Source of the DNA: Streptomyces sp. SID13031
Lineage (GTDB): Bacteria; Actinomycetota; Actinomycetes; Propionibacteriales; Kribbellaceae
Reading direction: 5' to 3'
Assembly: GCF_010548305.1 (NCBI RefSeq)
Contig: NZ_JAAGLV010000009.1
Span: forward strand, 272,851-336,850
Length of the DNA: 64,000 bases
The notes below the pieces were generated by a model. The model ran no database searches, had not been told where the DNA came from, and saw nothing but the letters and a program-made list of their open reading frames with translations. Made by a program: the position numbers and the translations under genes. This document shows positions 41,129-51,300 of this stretch, one piece after another (within the stretch, counting starts at the first letter, position 1; each line of letters begins with the position of its first letter).

Positions 41129-42037
41129 ATGTCTAGCATGGAACCCATGCCGATCCCGCATGACTTCTCCACACCACTTCTGCGCGTCTTCGTCGCAGTC
41201 GCCGCCCGCGGTTCGTTCACCGCCGCGGCCCCGGTCCTCGGCTACACCCAGTCCGCCGTCTCCCGGCAGATCTCAACCCTGGAAGACGAAGCCGGTACTG
41301 CGCTGTTCGACCGCCTCCCCCGTGGCGTACGGCTGACCGAACCCGGCCGTCGCCTCCTCGTCCATGCCCAGGCGGTACTCGACCGCCTGGACGCAGCTCG
41401 CCAGGAGCTCACCGACCTGCGCGAACTCGCCACCGGCCGGCTCCGCGTCGGCGCCTTCGCCACGGCCGACGCGGCATTGATCCCGCTAGCCATCGCCACC
41501 TTCAACCGGCGCTACCCGGACGTACAGGTCACCTTGCGCGAGGGATTCACGCAAGGGCTGCTCGAATTGCTCGGCGCCGGCGAGGCAGACGTAGCGGTGG
41601 TCAGCTATCCGGCCGTGCAGCACCTTGACGGCTTCGACCTTCGCAAGATCCGGGACGACTTCATGTACGTCGCGTTACCACCGGAGCATCGCTTGGCGCG
41701 CAAGCGGCAGGTGCGGCTGGCTGATCTGCAGGACGAGGACTGGATCGCGGGGAGTTCCCAGCCGCAGGACACGCTGATCGGCGCCTGTCTGCGAACCGGG
41801 TTCCAGCCGCGGATCGGGTTCGTCGCCCGGGACTGGATGGCCAAACAGGGTTTTGTTGCCGCAGGCCTCGGAATCACCCTCGTCCCGTCCCTGGCAGCCG
41901 AGGCGGTCCGGCCGGACATCAAGCTGGTTCGAGTCCATCCCGACGACATACCTCCCCGGCAGGTCTACACAGCCGTCATCAGCGGCCTCACCCCATCACC
42001 AGCAGCCCGAGCCTTCCTCGAAGTCCTCCATTCCTAA
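41129..42037 (+). CDS. LysR-family transcriptional regulator
   Basis: 302 residues; ATG 41129, 41138 or 41147 could serve as the start. N-terminal HTH LLRVFVAVAARGSFTAAAPVLGYTQSAVSRQISTLEDEAGTALFDRLPRGVRLTEPGRRLL, then the periplasmic-binding-like effector domain (RLRVGAFATADAALIPLAIATF..). Faces the dehydrogenase gene across 39 bases, so probably binds there and activates or represses it in response to a metabolite. Confidence 0.93.
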   Translation: MSSMEPMPIPHDFSTPLLRVFVAVAARGSFTAAAPVLGYTQSAVSRQISTLEDEAGTALFDRLPRGVRLTEPGRRLLVHAQAVLDRLDAARQELTDLRELATGRLRVGAFATADAALIPLAIATFNRRYPDVQVTLREGFTQGLLELLGAGEADVAVVSYPAVQHLDGFDLRKIRDDFMYVALPPEHRLARKRQVRLADLQDEDWIAGSSQPQDTLIGACLRTGFQPRIGFVARDWMAKQGFVAAGLGITLVPSLAAEAVRPDIKLVRVHPDDIPPRQVYTAVISGLTPSPAARAFLEVLHS

Positions 42038-42044
42038 CCCCGAC

Positions 42045-42250
42045 AACACTCCTGACAGGCGCCAGGGCCGGTGGGCAGGGCGGTCGGCGGTGGGTCTGCA
42101 AAGCGGTGGGAAGGGCAGAGAGCGGGCGGTGGGTCGGCAGCAGCGGTGGGCAGAGGCAGCAACACGGATCGTCGGCAGGGGCGGCGGGTCGGGGGTTTTG
42201 TTGCTGGCTGGGGGTGGTGGGGCGGCGTATGGTCGGGGCGTGGCGGAACT
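42045..42250. repeat. G-rich stretch with repeated GCGGTGGG
   Basis: The 213-base gap before the FUSC gene has a strong G bias on the plus strand. GCGGTGGG-like words appear near 42087, 42103, 42125 and 42144, then runs such as GGGGTGGTGGGG near 42213. Several G3-G5 tracts are close enough to form G-quadruplexes. An open frame running through it (from 42071) gives Gly/Arg-rich sequence and is not taken as coding. Confidence 0.45.
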
Positions 42251-44497
42251 GTGGGTTCCTCGGTGAGAGTTTTGGAGTGGCTTCGGGGTAGGGATGCGGG
42301 GTTGTCCGCTACTCGGCGGGCGGGGCGGGCCGCGGTGGTGATGCCGCTTGCGTTCGCGTTCGCGTATCTGGTGCTCGACAATCCGGTGATTGCGATCTTT
42401 GCTTCGTTCGGGTCGATGTCGACGGTGCTCTTCGTCGACTTCAGCGGGACGAGGCTCGAGCGCCTGCAGGCTCAGGTCAGTTTGATCGTCACCGGGCTGG
42501 TACTGATCTCGATCGGTACCGTTGCCTCGGGCTCCGAATGGGCGGCCGCTGCGGCAACTCTGGTTGTTGCCTTTGTCATCTTGTTCGTCGGAGTCATCAG
42601 CTCGGTGCTGGCCAGTGCGACGACGGCGTTGCTAGCCAGCTTCATCCTCCCGGTCAGCTTGCCCGGCGGGATGGCGACGCTGCCGGATCGCTTGCTCGGC
42701 TGGTTGCTGGCCGGCGGCGCCTCGCTCGTCGCCATCACCTTCCTCTGGCCTGCCCCCACCCGCGAACCACTCCGCGGACCGACAGCCCACGCCTGCACCT
42801 TGCTCGCGAGGCGCCTCCAGGCCGGCCTCGACTGCCTCCGCAACCCTCCCGACACCGAGCTGACCGCCGCCTTGATCTACCAGGCCGGCGAAGCCTCCGC
42901 AGCAGTGGCCGAACTCCGCAAATCCTTCTTCGGCACTCCGTACCGCCCCACCGGCCTCTCGACTTCGGCAAGGACCTTGGTTCGAGTCGTGGACGAAGTC
43001 ATCTGGCTCAACTCGGTCCTGGAACCTCACCCGCGGCTGCCCCACCCCGGGCCTGCCGCGCCGTATCTGATCGACGTCTACTCAGCAGCCGCCGAACTCC
43101 TCGACCGGGCAGCCGACCTGCTCGACTCCGACGACGCCAACCTCAGCGGGTTCGCCGAGCAAGTCGAGCGGCTCCGAGACGCGCGCCTCGCGCTGGAGCA
43201 AGCAGTCACTGCTCTGCCGCCGTCACCGTCTTCCGACGACAGCGTGATCAAAGCCTTCGTCAGTTCCCTTGAACCAACCTTCAGAGCGCAGGAGATGAGC
43301 TTCGCCGTCGCCGCGATCGCCGAGAACATCGAGCTGGCAGTAGCAGCCCGCGGCCGCAGCTGGTGGGATCACCTCCTCGGACGCCGCCCCGCCGGAGTCG
43401 CCTCGCCACTGTCGTCGGTACGCGAGCGTGCAGGCGCACACGTCGAGCGGCACTCGGTCTGGCTCCACAACAGCATCCGCGGAGCAATAGGTCTCGCCCT
43501 TGCCGTCCTGGTGGCAGACCTCACCGGCGTACAGCACTCGTTCTGGGTCGTCTTCGGCACACTCGCAGTACTACGGTCCAACGCGTTGAGCACCGGGCAG
43601 AACGCGCTCCGCGGGCTCGCCGGGACCGTGGCCGGCATCATCATCGGCGGCGCCGTCGTACTGGCCATCGGGTCCAACACCACCGTCGCCTGGTTCCTGC
43701 TGCCAATAGCAGTACTACTCGCCGGCCTAGCGCCTGCAGCGTTCTCCTTCGCTGCCGGGCAAGCAGCCTTCACCGGCGTCCTGCTGATCCTCTTCGACAT
43801 CATCTCGCCGGCAGGGTGGGAGATCGGGCTCATCCGGATCGAGGACGTCGCCATCGGCTCAGCGGTGAGCCTCCTCGTCGGGCTGCTCCTCTGGCCGCGT
43901 GGTGCGAGTTCCGCCTTGCAACAGGCGCTTGCCGAGGCCTACTCCGACAGCGCCCACTACCTGCGCCAGGCGATAAACTATGCCGTGACCCGCTGCGACG
44001 AGCGAGCGGCGAACGTCGCAGTACCGGATGAGGAAAGTCGGGTCGCCGCAGCAGCTGCACGGCGGCTCGATGACGCGTTCAGGACCTTCCTGGCAGAGCG
44101 CGGCAGCAAGCGCCTCCCCCTGGCCGATGTGGCGACCCTGGTGACAGGGGTCGCAGTACTGCGCATCACCGCCGACGCGATCCTCGAGCTGTGGCGGCGC
44201 GGCGGCTCCCCCACCGGCAATCGGACTGCTGCCCGGGCGGAGCTCGTGGACGCGACCGCGTCGATCGTGGACTGGTACCAGCGGACCGCGGTGGCGTTGG
44301 CCGGTGCCGGTGAGGTCCCGCCCCCGATCGAGCGTGACAGCGACGCCAACGAGCGGCTGGTCAACGCGGTACGGCAGGACCTGACCGGCAAGGACGGGCG
44401 CTGGACCGCGACCGCAGTACGGATGTTGTGGACGGCGGATCACCTCGACGGCCTGCGGCGGCTGCAGACAGCGCTGGTGGTCCGGCCTCCGGCGTGA
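42251..44497 (+). CDS. FUSC-family (aromatic acid exporter-like) membrane protein
   Basis: 748 residues from GTG 42251 (start uncertain; GTG 42263 is also possible). Two repeated hydrophobic halves: residues about 25-160 (VVMPLAFAFAYLVLDNPVIAIFASFGSMSTVLFVDFSG) and about 405-545 (IRGAIGLALAVLVADLTGVQHSFWVVFGTLAVLRSNALSTGQNALRGLAGTV), each followed by a long cytosolic helical region. This is the pattern of fusaric acid resistance/YccS-like proteins. A role in export of aromatic acids or other toxicants is inferred from the family. Single gene after a G-rich leader. Confidence 0.85.
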   Translation: MGSSVRVLEWLRGRDAGLSATRRAGRAAVVMPLAFAFAYLVLDNPVIAIFASFGSMSTVLFVDFSGTRLERLQAQVSLIVTGLVLISIGTVASGSEWAAAAATLVVAFVILFVGVISSVLASATTALLASFILPVSLPGGMATLPDRLLGWLLAGGASLVAITFLWPAPTREPLRGPTAHACTLLARRLQAGLDCLRNPPDTELTAALIYQAGEASAAVAELRKSFFGTPYRPTGLSTSARTLVRVVDEVIWLNSVLEPHPRLPHPGPAAPYLIDVYSAAAELLDRAADLLDSDDANLSGFAEQVERLRDARLALEQAVTALPPSPSSDDSVIKAFVSSLEPTFRAQEMSFAVAAIAENIELAVAARGRSWWDHLLGRRPAGVASPLSSVRERAGAHVERHSVWLHNSIRGAIGLALAVLVADLTGVQHSFWVVFGTLAVLRSNALSTGQNALRGLAGTVAGIIIGGAVVLAIGSNTTVAWFLLPIAVLLAGLAPAAFSFAAGQAAFTGVLLILFDIISPAGWEIGLIRIEDVAIGSAVSLLVGLLLWPRGASSALQQALAEAYSDSAHYLRQAINYAVTRCDERAANVAVPDEESRVAAAAARRLDDAFRTFLAERGSKRLPLADVATLVTGVAVLRITADAILELWRRGGSPTGNRTAARAELVDATASIVDWYQRTAVALAGAGEVPPPIERDSDANERLVNAVRQDLTGKDGRWTATAVRMLWTADHLDGLRRLQTALVVRPPA

Positions 44498-44609
44498 CCG
44501 CCAGATACCGGATCGTTGCGGACGGCAATTGACAGCCCTCCGCGAGGAACGTTACCGTCCGTCGGAATATCAGGTAACTTTCCTAACAGTTCGGATCAGG
44601 AGCTGTGCG

Positions 44610-45944
44610 ATGCCTCGAATCCAGCCCGTGAAAGCCCTCGGTGCAGCCGCTGTGATCGCCCTGCTGGCGACCGCCTGCACCGGTACGTCGAGTGGTCCCA
44701 AGGCGAATGACGACGCCGCCAAGGACACCACGATCACCTTCTGGTACGGCTGGAGCGCGCCCAGCGAGGTGGCCGCGATCGACGCGAACATCAAGGCCTT
44801 CGAAGCGGCGCATCCGAACATCCACGTCAAGGCCGTCGGCAACATCAACGACGACAAGATCAAGCAGGCGCTGCGGGCCGGCGGGCCGAACGCCCCGGAC
44901 GTGGTGTCGTCGTTCAGCTCCGCCAACGTCGGCGCCTTCTGCAAGTCCAACGTGCTCGCGGATCTGGAGCCCTTCCTGGACAAGTCGGGCGTGGACCTGG
45001 ACAAGACCTTTCCGAAGGCCGTGCAGGGATACACCCAGTACCAGGGCAAGCGCTGCACACTGCCGCTGCTGGCCGACACCTACGGCCTGCACTACAACAA
45101 GGACGCCTTCAAGGCCGCCGGGATCACCTCGCCGCCGAAGACGTTCTCGGAGTTCGAGGCGGACGCGAAGAAGCTGACCAAGCCCACCGCGGACGGCTAC
45201 TCGCAGCTCGGCTTCATGCCGAACTATCACGGCTACACCTCCACCCTGCTGCTGTACGGCTACCAGTGGGGGCTGAAGTACTTCGACGAGCAGGGCAAGG
45301 CGAACGCGTCCCGCGACCCGAAGGTCACCCAGCTCTTCACCACCCAGAAGCGACTCGTCGACGAGCTCGGCGGCTACGCCAAGCTGGAGAAGTACCGGAC
45401 TACCTTCGGCGACCAGTACGGCGCGAAGAACCCGCTGCACACCGGGCAGGTCGCGATGACCATCGACGGTGAGTGGCGGGCGGGAATGGCCAAGGAGGCC
45501 GGGATCAAGTTCGAGCTCGGGGTGGCGCCGCTCCCGGTGCCGGACGACCAAGCCGCCAGCTACGGCCGCGGCGGACTCTCGGGCACGATCATCGGGATCG
45601 CCAGCACCAGCGAGAAGCAGAACGCGGCCTGGGAGCTGGTCAAGTTCATGACCACCGACACGGACGCCGTGGTGAGCTTCGCGAACGCGATCCACAACGT
45701 GCCGTCGACGCTGGAGGCACTGAAGTCGCCGAAGCTGACCAAGGATCCGTTGATGGCGGTCTTCACCGAGATCGCGCAGAACAAGGACAGCATCAGTCCC
45801 CCGTCCACTCCGAACGGCGACGCGTACATGCTCACCCTGCAAGACGTCGGGTACCGCTACGAGTCCGGCCGCCTCACCGACCTGCCCGCCGCACTGAAGA
45901 AGGCGGACGAGCAGATCGACAAGGACATCGCTCAAGTCAAGTAG
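44610..45944 (+). CDS. Sugar ABC transporter substrate-binding lipoprotein (SBP family 1), orphan
   Basis: 444 residues from ATG 44610 (CAGGAG upstream). Lipobox LLATAC gives lipid-bound Cys near residue 22. The family 1 fold shows TITFWYGWSAPSEVAAIDANIKAFEAAHPNIHVKAVG, DVVSSFSSANVGAFCKSNVLADLEPFLD and GGLSGTIIGIASTSEKQNAAWELVKFMT. Probably binds an oligosaccharide. No permease or ATPase gene is next to it, so it must use a transporter encoded elsewhere. Confidence 0.93.
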   Translation: MPRIQPVKALGAAAVIALLATACTGTSSGPKANDDAAKDTTITFWYGWSAPSEVAAIDANIKAFEAAHPNIHVKAVGNINDDKIKQALRAGGPNAPDVVSSFSSANVGAFCKSNVLADLEPFLDKSGVDLDKTFPKAVQGYTQYQGKRCTLPLLADTYGLHYNKDAFKAAGITSPPKTFSEFEADAKKLTKPTADGYSQLGFMPNYHGYTSTLLLYGYQWGLKYFDEQGKANASRDPKVTQLFTTQKRLVDELGGYAKLEKYRTTFGDQYGAKNPLHTGQVAMTIDGEWRAGMAKEAGIKFELGVAPLPVPDDQAASYGRGGLSGTIIGIASTSEKQNAAWELVKFMTTDTDAVVSFANAIHNVPSTLEALKSPKLTKDPLMAVFTEIAQNKDSISPPSTPNGDAYMLTLQDVGYRYESGRLTDLPAALKKADEQIDKDIAQVK

Positions 45945-45955
45945 GGCGGCGAACG

Positions 45956-46129
45956 TCAGCGGCGGCGACCCCACTTGGCGGAGGCGCCGATGCCTGCGAG
46001 GTGCAGGGCGATGCAGAGCAGCCCTGCCATCAGAAGGGTCTGCGGGGTGAAGGCGTCGCTGACGGTCGCGTTGGCCCAATCGAGGATGAGTGCCAGTCCG
46101 AAGATCACTGCGGCGATGATGGCGAACAT
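45956..46129 (-). CDS. Small membrane protein (57 aa)
   Basis: Starts at ATG 46129 with AGGAG 7 bases upstream. Two hydrophobic segments (MFAIIAAVIFGLALILDWA and LLMAGLLCIALHLAGI) and a basic end WGRRR. Of a type often found in actinobacteria; function unknown. An upstream extension to 46219 is rejected because it lacks a ribosome site. Confidence 0.7.
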   Translation of the reverse strand: MFAIIAAVIFGLALILDWANATVSDAFTPQTLLMAGLLCIALHLAGIGASAKWGRRR

Positions 46130-46281
46130 GATGATTCTCCTGTCGAGATTCCGGGCGGGAAGGTAAGGAAGGAAAGCAGAAGGGGTGGAGTGCAGGTACC
46201 CGGCGAGGCGCTCATCCAACCCCCGGCTGACGGTGCATGCAAGGGGTCGCCGTGATCAGGAAAATGAATCAGGATCGACGA

Positions 46282-47070
46282 ATGCGACCAGCACCCGAGG
46301 GGCACTACGGACCAGTTGACGTCGCTTCTCTCAACACGAGAGGAATGCCGATCCGGGGCTCTCGGCTGAAGGCCAGGTACGCCGCGATCGGCGCCGCCTT
46401 CGAGGCCTCGTCGGCGCAGGTCGTCAACTTCCAGGAAGTACTGAGCTACTACCACCTCCGTCGACTCGCAACGGGGCTGCCGTCGTTTCAGGCCGTGTAC
46501 CAAGCCTCGATGCTCGGGCCTGCGGGCGGACTGGTGACGTTCACGCGACTGCCGGTGGAGTCCAGTCGGTACCAGCGATTGGCGGCGCCACGGGGTACCG
46601 AGTTGTCGTTGCGCTGGCGGGGGTTCTTGAAGGGCGCGTTGGTGACGCGGATCGCCGGGCTGTCCGTCGTGAACGCACATCTGCTCGCCAACACCGACGG
46701 CACCTGGTCGGCGGAGAACAGGTTCCATCCGATCCATCGCGCGCAGCTGACGGCACTCGCGCAGCTCGTAGCGGGTCCCTGCGTCGTGACGGGCGACTTC
46801 AACCTCCCGCGGCATCAGCCCTTAATTCAAGGCTTCCTCGCAACGACGGGGCTGGCCGACGCGTTCGGCGGCGAGTGCCCGCCGACCTTCCAGGCGGCCT
46901 ATCTGCCGGCCGGGACGCGATCACAATGCATCGAATTCATCTTGGTCAAAGGGCTGACGGCCGAGACCGCCGAGGTGCTCTTCCCTGACAAGCTGCCGTC
47001 GCTCGGCACCTACGTCTCCGACCACCTCGGACTGCAGGCGCGACTGGTGAGGTCACTGCCAGGTTGCTGA
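46282..47070 (+). CDS. Endonuclease/exonuclease/phosphatase (EEP) family protein
   Basis: 262 residues from ATG 46282 (AGGA 7 bases upstream); ATG 46264 or 46237 would add 6 or 15 residues. EEP motifs are complete: Asn in SLNTRG, Glu in VVNFQEV, NAHLLANTDG, the catalytic TGDFNLPRHQPL and the last SDHLGLQARL. No signal peptide is seen, so it acts in the cytosol on a phosphodiester such as DNA, RNA or a lipid head group. Its end overlaps the convergent MerR gene by 18 bases. Confidence 0.85.
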   Translation: MRPAPEGHYGPVDVASLNTRGMPIRGSRLKARYAAIGAAFEASSAQVVNFQEVLSYYHLRRLATGLPSFQAVYQASMLGPAGGLVTFTRLPVESSRYQRLAAPRGTELSLRWRGFLKGALVTRIAGLSVVNAHLLANTDGTWSAENRFHPIHRAQLTALAQLVAGPCVVTGDFNLPRHQPLIQGFLATTGLADAFGGECPPTFQAAYLPAGTRSQCIEFILVKGLTAETAEVLFPDKLPSLGTYVSDHLGLQARLVRSLPGC

Positions 47071-47859
47071 GGCAGGATCGATGCCGTGGGCCTGCGCGTT
47101 GGCGTAGATGGTGTCCCGAAACCAGGTCGTCAGGCCGACGGCCATCGGTTCGTAGTACTCGGCGTAGCGGGGATCTTCGACAAAGCCACGGCCGATGCAG
47201 GCGTGCATGGAGTGGGTGCAGTCGAAGTAGGTCGAGAGCAGCGTGCGGTGGCGTTCGGCCAGCGCATTGGCTTCGGGCGAGCCGGGAGCGACGCCGGCTC
47301 GTACTGCGTCGGCGAGATCGGATTCCAATGCTTTGGTCGTCGCCGCGACCTCTTTCCAGTCTTCGGGAGTCAGGGCAGCGGCTCGTTCGGAGTACTGGGC
47401 CCATTGCGGGGTGTCGCTCCAACGATCCTCGGCCTCGTCGACCAACTCAGGTCGCCAGTCGGTGCCGAAGATCTCGACCTGCTCCGCCGGGGTCAGCTGG
47501 ATGCCGGAGGTTGTTGCTTCCAGCATCCGATCGACCGATGAGACCATCGTCTGCAGGTGGGCGATGCGGTCGACCAGCTCGGACCGCTGGCGGCGGAGGT
47601 GGCGGCGAGCGTTCACCTCGGGGTCGTCGAGGAGCTTGCCGATCGCGGCGAGCGGGAAGCCGAGTTCGCGGTAGACGAGCACCTGGTGGATGCGGGCGAA
47701 TTCGTCACCGGAGTACAGGCGGTAGCCGGACCAGCTGCGCCCGCTCGGGCGCACGAGCCCGATCGCGTCCCAGTGGTGCAGCGTCCGCACGCTGACGCCC
47801 ACCAGCTCGGCTGTTCGTCCGACGGTCAGGTCCTCGGTCACCAGCCCAGTCTTACCCAC
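47053..47859 (-). CDS. MerR-family regulator with TipAS drug-binding domain
   Basis: 268 residues. MerR HTH at about 10-80 (TVGRTAELVGVSVRTLHHWDAIGLVRPSGRSWSGYRLYSGDEFARIHQVLVYRELGFPLAAIGKLL), a coiled coil, then a TipAS domain (EIFGTDWRPELVDEAEDRWSDTPQWAQYSERAAALTPEDW..HRTLLSTYFDCTHSMHACIGRGFVEDPRYAEYYEPMAVGLTTWFRDTIYANAQ) that in TipAL captures thiopeptide antibiotics. Overlaps the VOC gene by 8 bases and so is translated with it. Confidence 0.93.
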   Translation of the reverse strand: MGKTGLVTEDLTVGRTAELVGVSVRTLHHWDAIGLVRPSGRSWSGYRLYSGDEFARIHQVLVYRELGFPLAAIGKLLDDPEVNARRHLRRQRSELVDRIAHLQTMVSSVDRMLEATTSGIQLTPAEQVEIFGTDWRPELVDEAEDRWSDTPQWAQYSERAAALTPEDWKEVAATTKALESDLADAVRAGVAPGSPEANALAERHRTLLSTYFDCTHSMHACIGRGFVEDPRYAEYYEPMAVGLTTWFRDTIYANAQAHGIDPASATWQ

Positions 47860-48346
47860 CAGCCGGTACTTCGATGCCCATGGCCCGCAAGTTGGCTGCC
47901 ACGGCGCTGTCCGGGTCGATCGGACGGGCCGCCGTCATCACCACTCGCGTGTTCTCGGGTGTGTGCACGGTCAGCTCGAGCGAGTTCCATGGCTTGATTT
48001 CCGGCTCCGCCGCACTCCCCGGCACGAGCTCCTCACACCGGGCACGGATTTCGTCGATCTGGCTGGGTACGCAGGAGAAGCTGATACTCATCGACGGCTG
48101 CTCGGCTACCTGCTCGACGGGGAGCAGGAGCACATCCTGGAAAGCCCATCGCCGCAGGTGGGTCACCTGCCCGGGTGCTGAGAACAGGTCGATGAAGCCG
48201 AGCCCGCGGATCCAGAAATCCTTCGACGCCTCCAGGTCACGCGTCGGCAGGAGCGTGAACATCGGCATGCCGTAGAAGCCGCGATAGACCTCAGGGGCCA
48301 CCGCATCGAGGGCCGGCATCGGTACTGGTCCCATGAAATCGTTCAT
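47852..48346 (-). CDS. VOC-family protein co-transcribed with TipAL-like regulator
   Basis: 164 residues from ATG 48346; GTG 48367 would add seven. Two glyoxalase/bleomycin-resistance type modules: MFTLLPTRDLEASKDFWIRGLGFIDLFS and PWNSLELTVHTPENTRVVM. VOC proteins near drug-binding regulators often bind or modify antibiotics, so a resistance role is possible but unproved. The start lies inside a long dyad (48320-48359) which could hide the start in the mRNA or form an operator. Confidence 0.8.
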   Translation of the reverse strand: MNDFMGPVPMPALDAVAPEVYRGFYGMPMFTLLPTRDLEASKDFWIRGLGFIDLFSAPGQVTHLRRWAFQDVLLLPVEQVAEQPSMSISFSCVPSQIDEIRARCEELVPGSAAEPEIKPWNSLELTVHTPENTRVVMTAARPIDPDSAVAANLRAMGIEVPAGG

Positions 48347-48359
48347 AGGACCAGTACCG
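48320..48359. promoter_or_regulatory. Forty-base hyphenated palindrome over the VOC start
   Basis: CGGTACTGGTCC (48320-48331) and GGACCAGTACCG (48348-48359) are exact inverse copies. Inside them ATGAA (48333-48337) and TTCAT (48342-48346) pair again around ATCG. Only one facing pair (48332/48347) mismatches. It is either the regulator's operator or an RNA hairpin that buries the ATG of the VOC gene. Confidence 0.7.
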
Positions 48360-48390
48360 ACCCTCACGTCGCGTCAGGGTCAAGCCGCGG

Positions 48391-51300
48391 TCAGCTGATC
48401 AGCTTCCAAGGACCGTTCGGGGCAGTGGTCGGCGGCTGGTTGTTGCTGAACCACTTGGCCTCGTACAAGTGGTCTTGGTACAACACCCTGTCGCCGGTCC
48501 GGAAGACCCGGGAGGCGGTCCAGATGGTCGTACCGTCCTCAGCCATCGCCAATTCTTCCCAGGCGCCATACGGCTCGCCTGGCTTCTGGTTCTTGCTCGC
48601 CCAGGAGGCCAGGTAAGTCTTTCCGTTGTAACTAACCTTGGTTCCAGCCTTGTACGAAGCCGTGGAACTCCAGGCCGGCGCCAGATTCACCGTCACCGTG
48701 ACAGCGCCGGTCGCTGCGTCGAGCGAGTCGCTACCGGAGTACGAGGCAGTCAGCGTGTGGGTGCCGGCCGAGAGTCCTACTGGGAGCGGGAGCGTCGCGC
48801 TGCCACCCGTGAGTGCCGCAGAGCCTCGGGCCTTGTCGCCTTCACGCAGCTCGAGCATGCCCGTCACCGGTAGGCCGTCGGCACTCACCTTGACGGTTAC
48901 GTTGGCCGCAGTACCCCAGTCCACCGCCGCAGACGTCGCCGTGACGGTCGCCTCGCCCTTGGCAGTACGGAACACGGCCGGCTGCGCGACCGCAGTACCG
49001 GCATCCGCACTGACCGCCGACACGATCCACCCGTACGACGTCGCCGGCGCGAGGCCGGTCCAGGTCGTCGTGGCCGTGCCGTTGGCCGCCACATCGTCCG
49101 ATCCGATCGCCCCGGCTGGGACGTACGCCGCGAGCGAGTCGGTCGAGAAGGACGTCTTGCGCGTGGTCAGGTCGACCGGGATCGTCAGGTTGTCCTCGGC
49201 GCCGTTGTAGCGCGGCTTGGTCTGGCTGCCGTCCTGGCGTACGTCGTACTCGGTCGCCCCGAAGTTGCCGAGGAACGGCGAGTACGTGTCGATGTGCAGC
49301 TCGGCCCGCTTGACGTCGAACTGCAACAGCCGCAGGAAGCTCGCGCCGAACTGCAGCCGATCGGTCGCCTTGTGGTCGGGCTTGCCGTCGCCGTTGACGT
49401 CGATGTTGCCTTGGGCATCGACCAGCTTCGGCCACAGCTCACCGGCCGGGACCGTGTAGAACTGGTAGTCCGCGAGCAGCTCGACGACGTCGTGCGCAAC
49501 GGTCACGCCGACCTTGGTCTTCAAGTTGGTACCGACGCCGTGTTCGTGACCGGCCAGCACCAGGAAGACGTTCGGGTTGCTCTCGACAACCTGCTTGTAG
49601 ATCGGCGAGCCGTCCGGTGCGGAGAAGTCGGCGCCGCGACCGTCGGGATTGGCCGACGGCTTGAGGTAGTCGTGGGACAGCAGGATTCCGTTGCGGTCCT
49701 TGTAGCGCTTGAAGATCGAGTCGGCCCACTTGGCCTCGTCGGGCGTCACGCCGTACGAGAGGCCGACGGCGACGAAGTCGAGCCCTCCTGCGGCGTACAG
49801 GACGTAGTTGTTCTGGTTGTCCCTGCCCGGCGTGACGCTGCCGTCGGGGTTCGTCTTCTCGTCCCACGCGTGGTACTCGGTGCCGGCCGGCCAGGTCTTG
49901 GCCAGCGCGTTGTACCGGTCGGCGCTGAACATCTTGCTGAACCGCGACTCGGGTCCGGTCTCGGCGCCCAGCTGGTTGTCGTGGTTGCCGGCGATGACCT
50001 GGTTGACCAGGCCCTTGTCGTCCAAGATCTTCTGGTAGCTCGACGCGACCGCGAGTTCCTTGTCGACCTCGGCGTTCAGCCCGGGACGCTGCAGCGAGCC
50101 GTCCGGGTTCTTGGCCAGCGGGTCGTAGTAGTCGTTCTCGATGATGTCACCGGTGTGCGCGGCGTACGCGATCTTGCGGCCGGCCGAGTTGTCGGCGATC
50201 CACTGCATCTCGTTGCGGTACGCCGCCGCCCAGATCGCCTGCTCCTCGGCGGTCTCGACATCGGAGGGCTCGCTGGTGCCGTCCCAGTCGTCGTACGTGC
50301 CACCGGCGGCACCTTCGGTCAGGTACTGCGTATCGGTGAAGTGTGCGATCGAGAAGTCGTAGGTGTCCGGGTCCTCGAAGTGGTCCTTGTCGTTCTGCGC
50401 CGAAGCGTCCCGTGGCGACAGGTCGTCGGCAAACGGGTCTTCGCCAGTGATCAAGACGTGAACTAAGTCGCCGTCGCGGTACTGGTTGTCGAGTTGCGCC
50501 GTCAGCACCGTGGAATGACCGGCCTGGCCGCGGGCACTGGTGAGCGCCACCCACTTTTGCTCAGCCTTATTCCAAGCCCTCAACGCAGCGACGCGCGCCG
50601 GGTCGATGCTGCCTTCCCACCGTAGCGTCGGGGTCTCGGCGGTACTACCGAGGTTCAGGTCGTACCGCTGGAAGACCACGTCGCGCGCGGACTGGGTGTC
50701 GATCGTCTTGCCGTCGAGCGGGCGCAACGAGTCGACAGCGACCGAGCCGTCATGCGTGAGGTCGAGCGTGGTCGGTACTGCGCTCGCGATGCCCTGATAC
50801 CCGCTGGACGGGATCACCACGTCCGCCTTGGTGAAGGTGGCCTTGAGCGGTACACCGCCCTCGCCGGGGATCTTGGCCGCGAGAGTGGCCGAAGGAGCGT
50901 TCCTGCCCGTGACGGTCGCCTTCAGCTCAGTCGGTACGTCCGGGATACTCGCGCTGGTGAAGTGCACCTGGCGGGTCGCCGTGTTGCCGAGTGTGTCGCT
51001 TGCGATGACCGCGATCGTGTGAGCGCCGGCAGGCAGACCGTGGCCGATCTGGTCGCCTTGCTTGACCGCCTTGCCGTCGAGGGTGATGACCGGCGTACCG
51101 GCGACGGCCGAGGCGTCCTTGATCTTGACGGTGAGCGCGACGGTCGAGGTCAGCTTCTGCCCCTCGGCCGGGACGCTGCTGTCGATCTCCGGTGCCGTGT
51201 TGTCGACGGTGAACCGGCGGGTCGAGGTCTTGTCACCGACGACGGCCTCGATCGTGTGCGCGCCGTCCGCGAGCGTCTTGGTGTCGACGTCCGCACGCCT

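Noticed and set aside
42071..42250. 60-residue N-terminal extension of the FUSC protein
   Set aside because: Gly/Arg/Trp-rich translation of the G-rich leader, without family support.
44583..46079. 498-codon minus-strand open frame opposite the sugar-binding lipoprotein
   Set aside because: Shadow of a gene with a lipobox and the family 1 fold; no ribosome site or recognisable domain.
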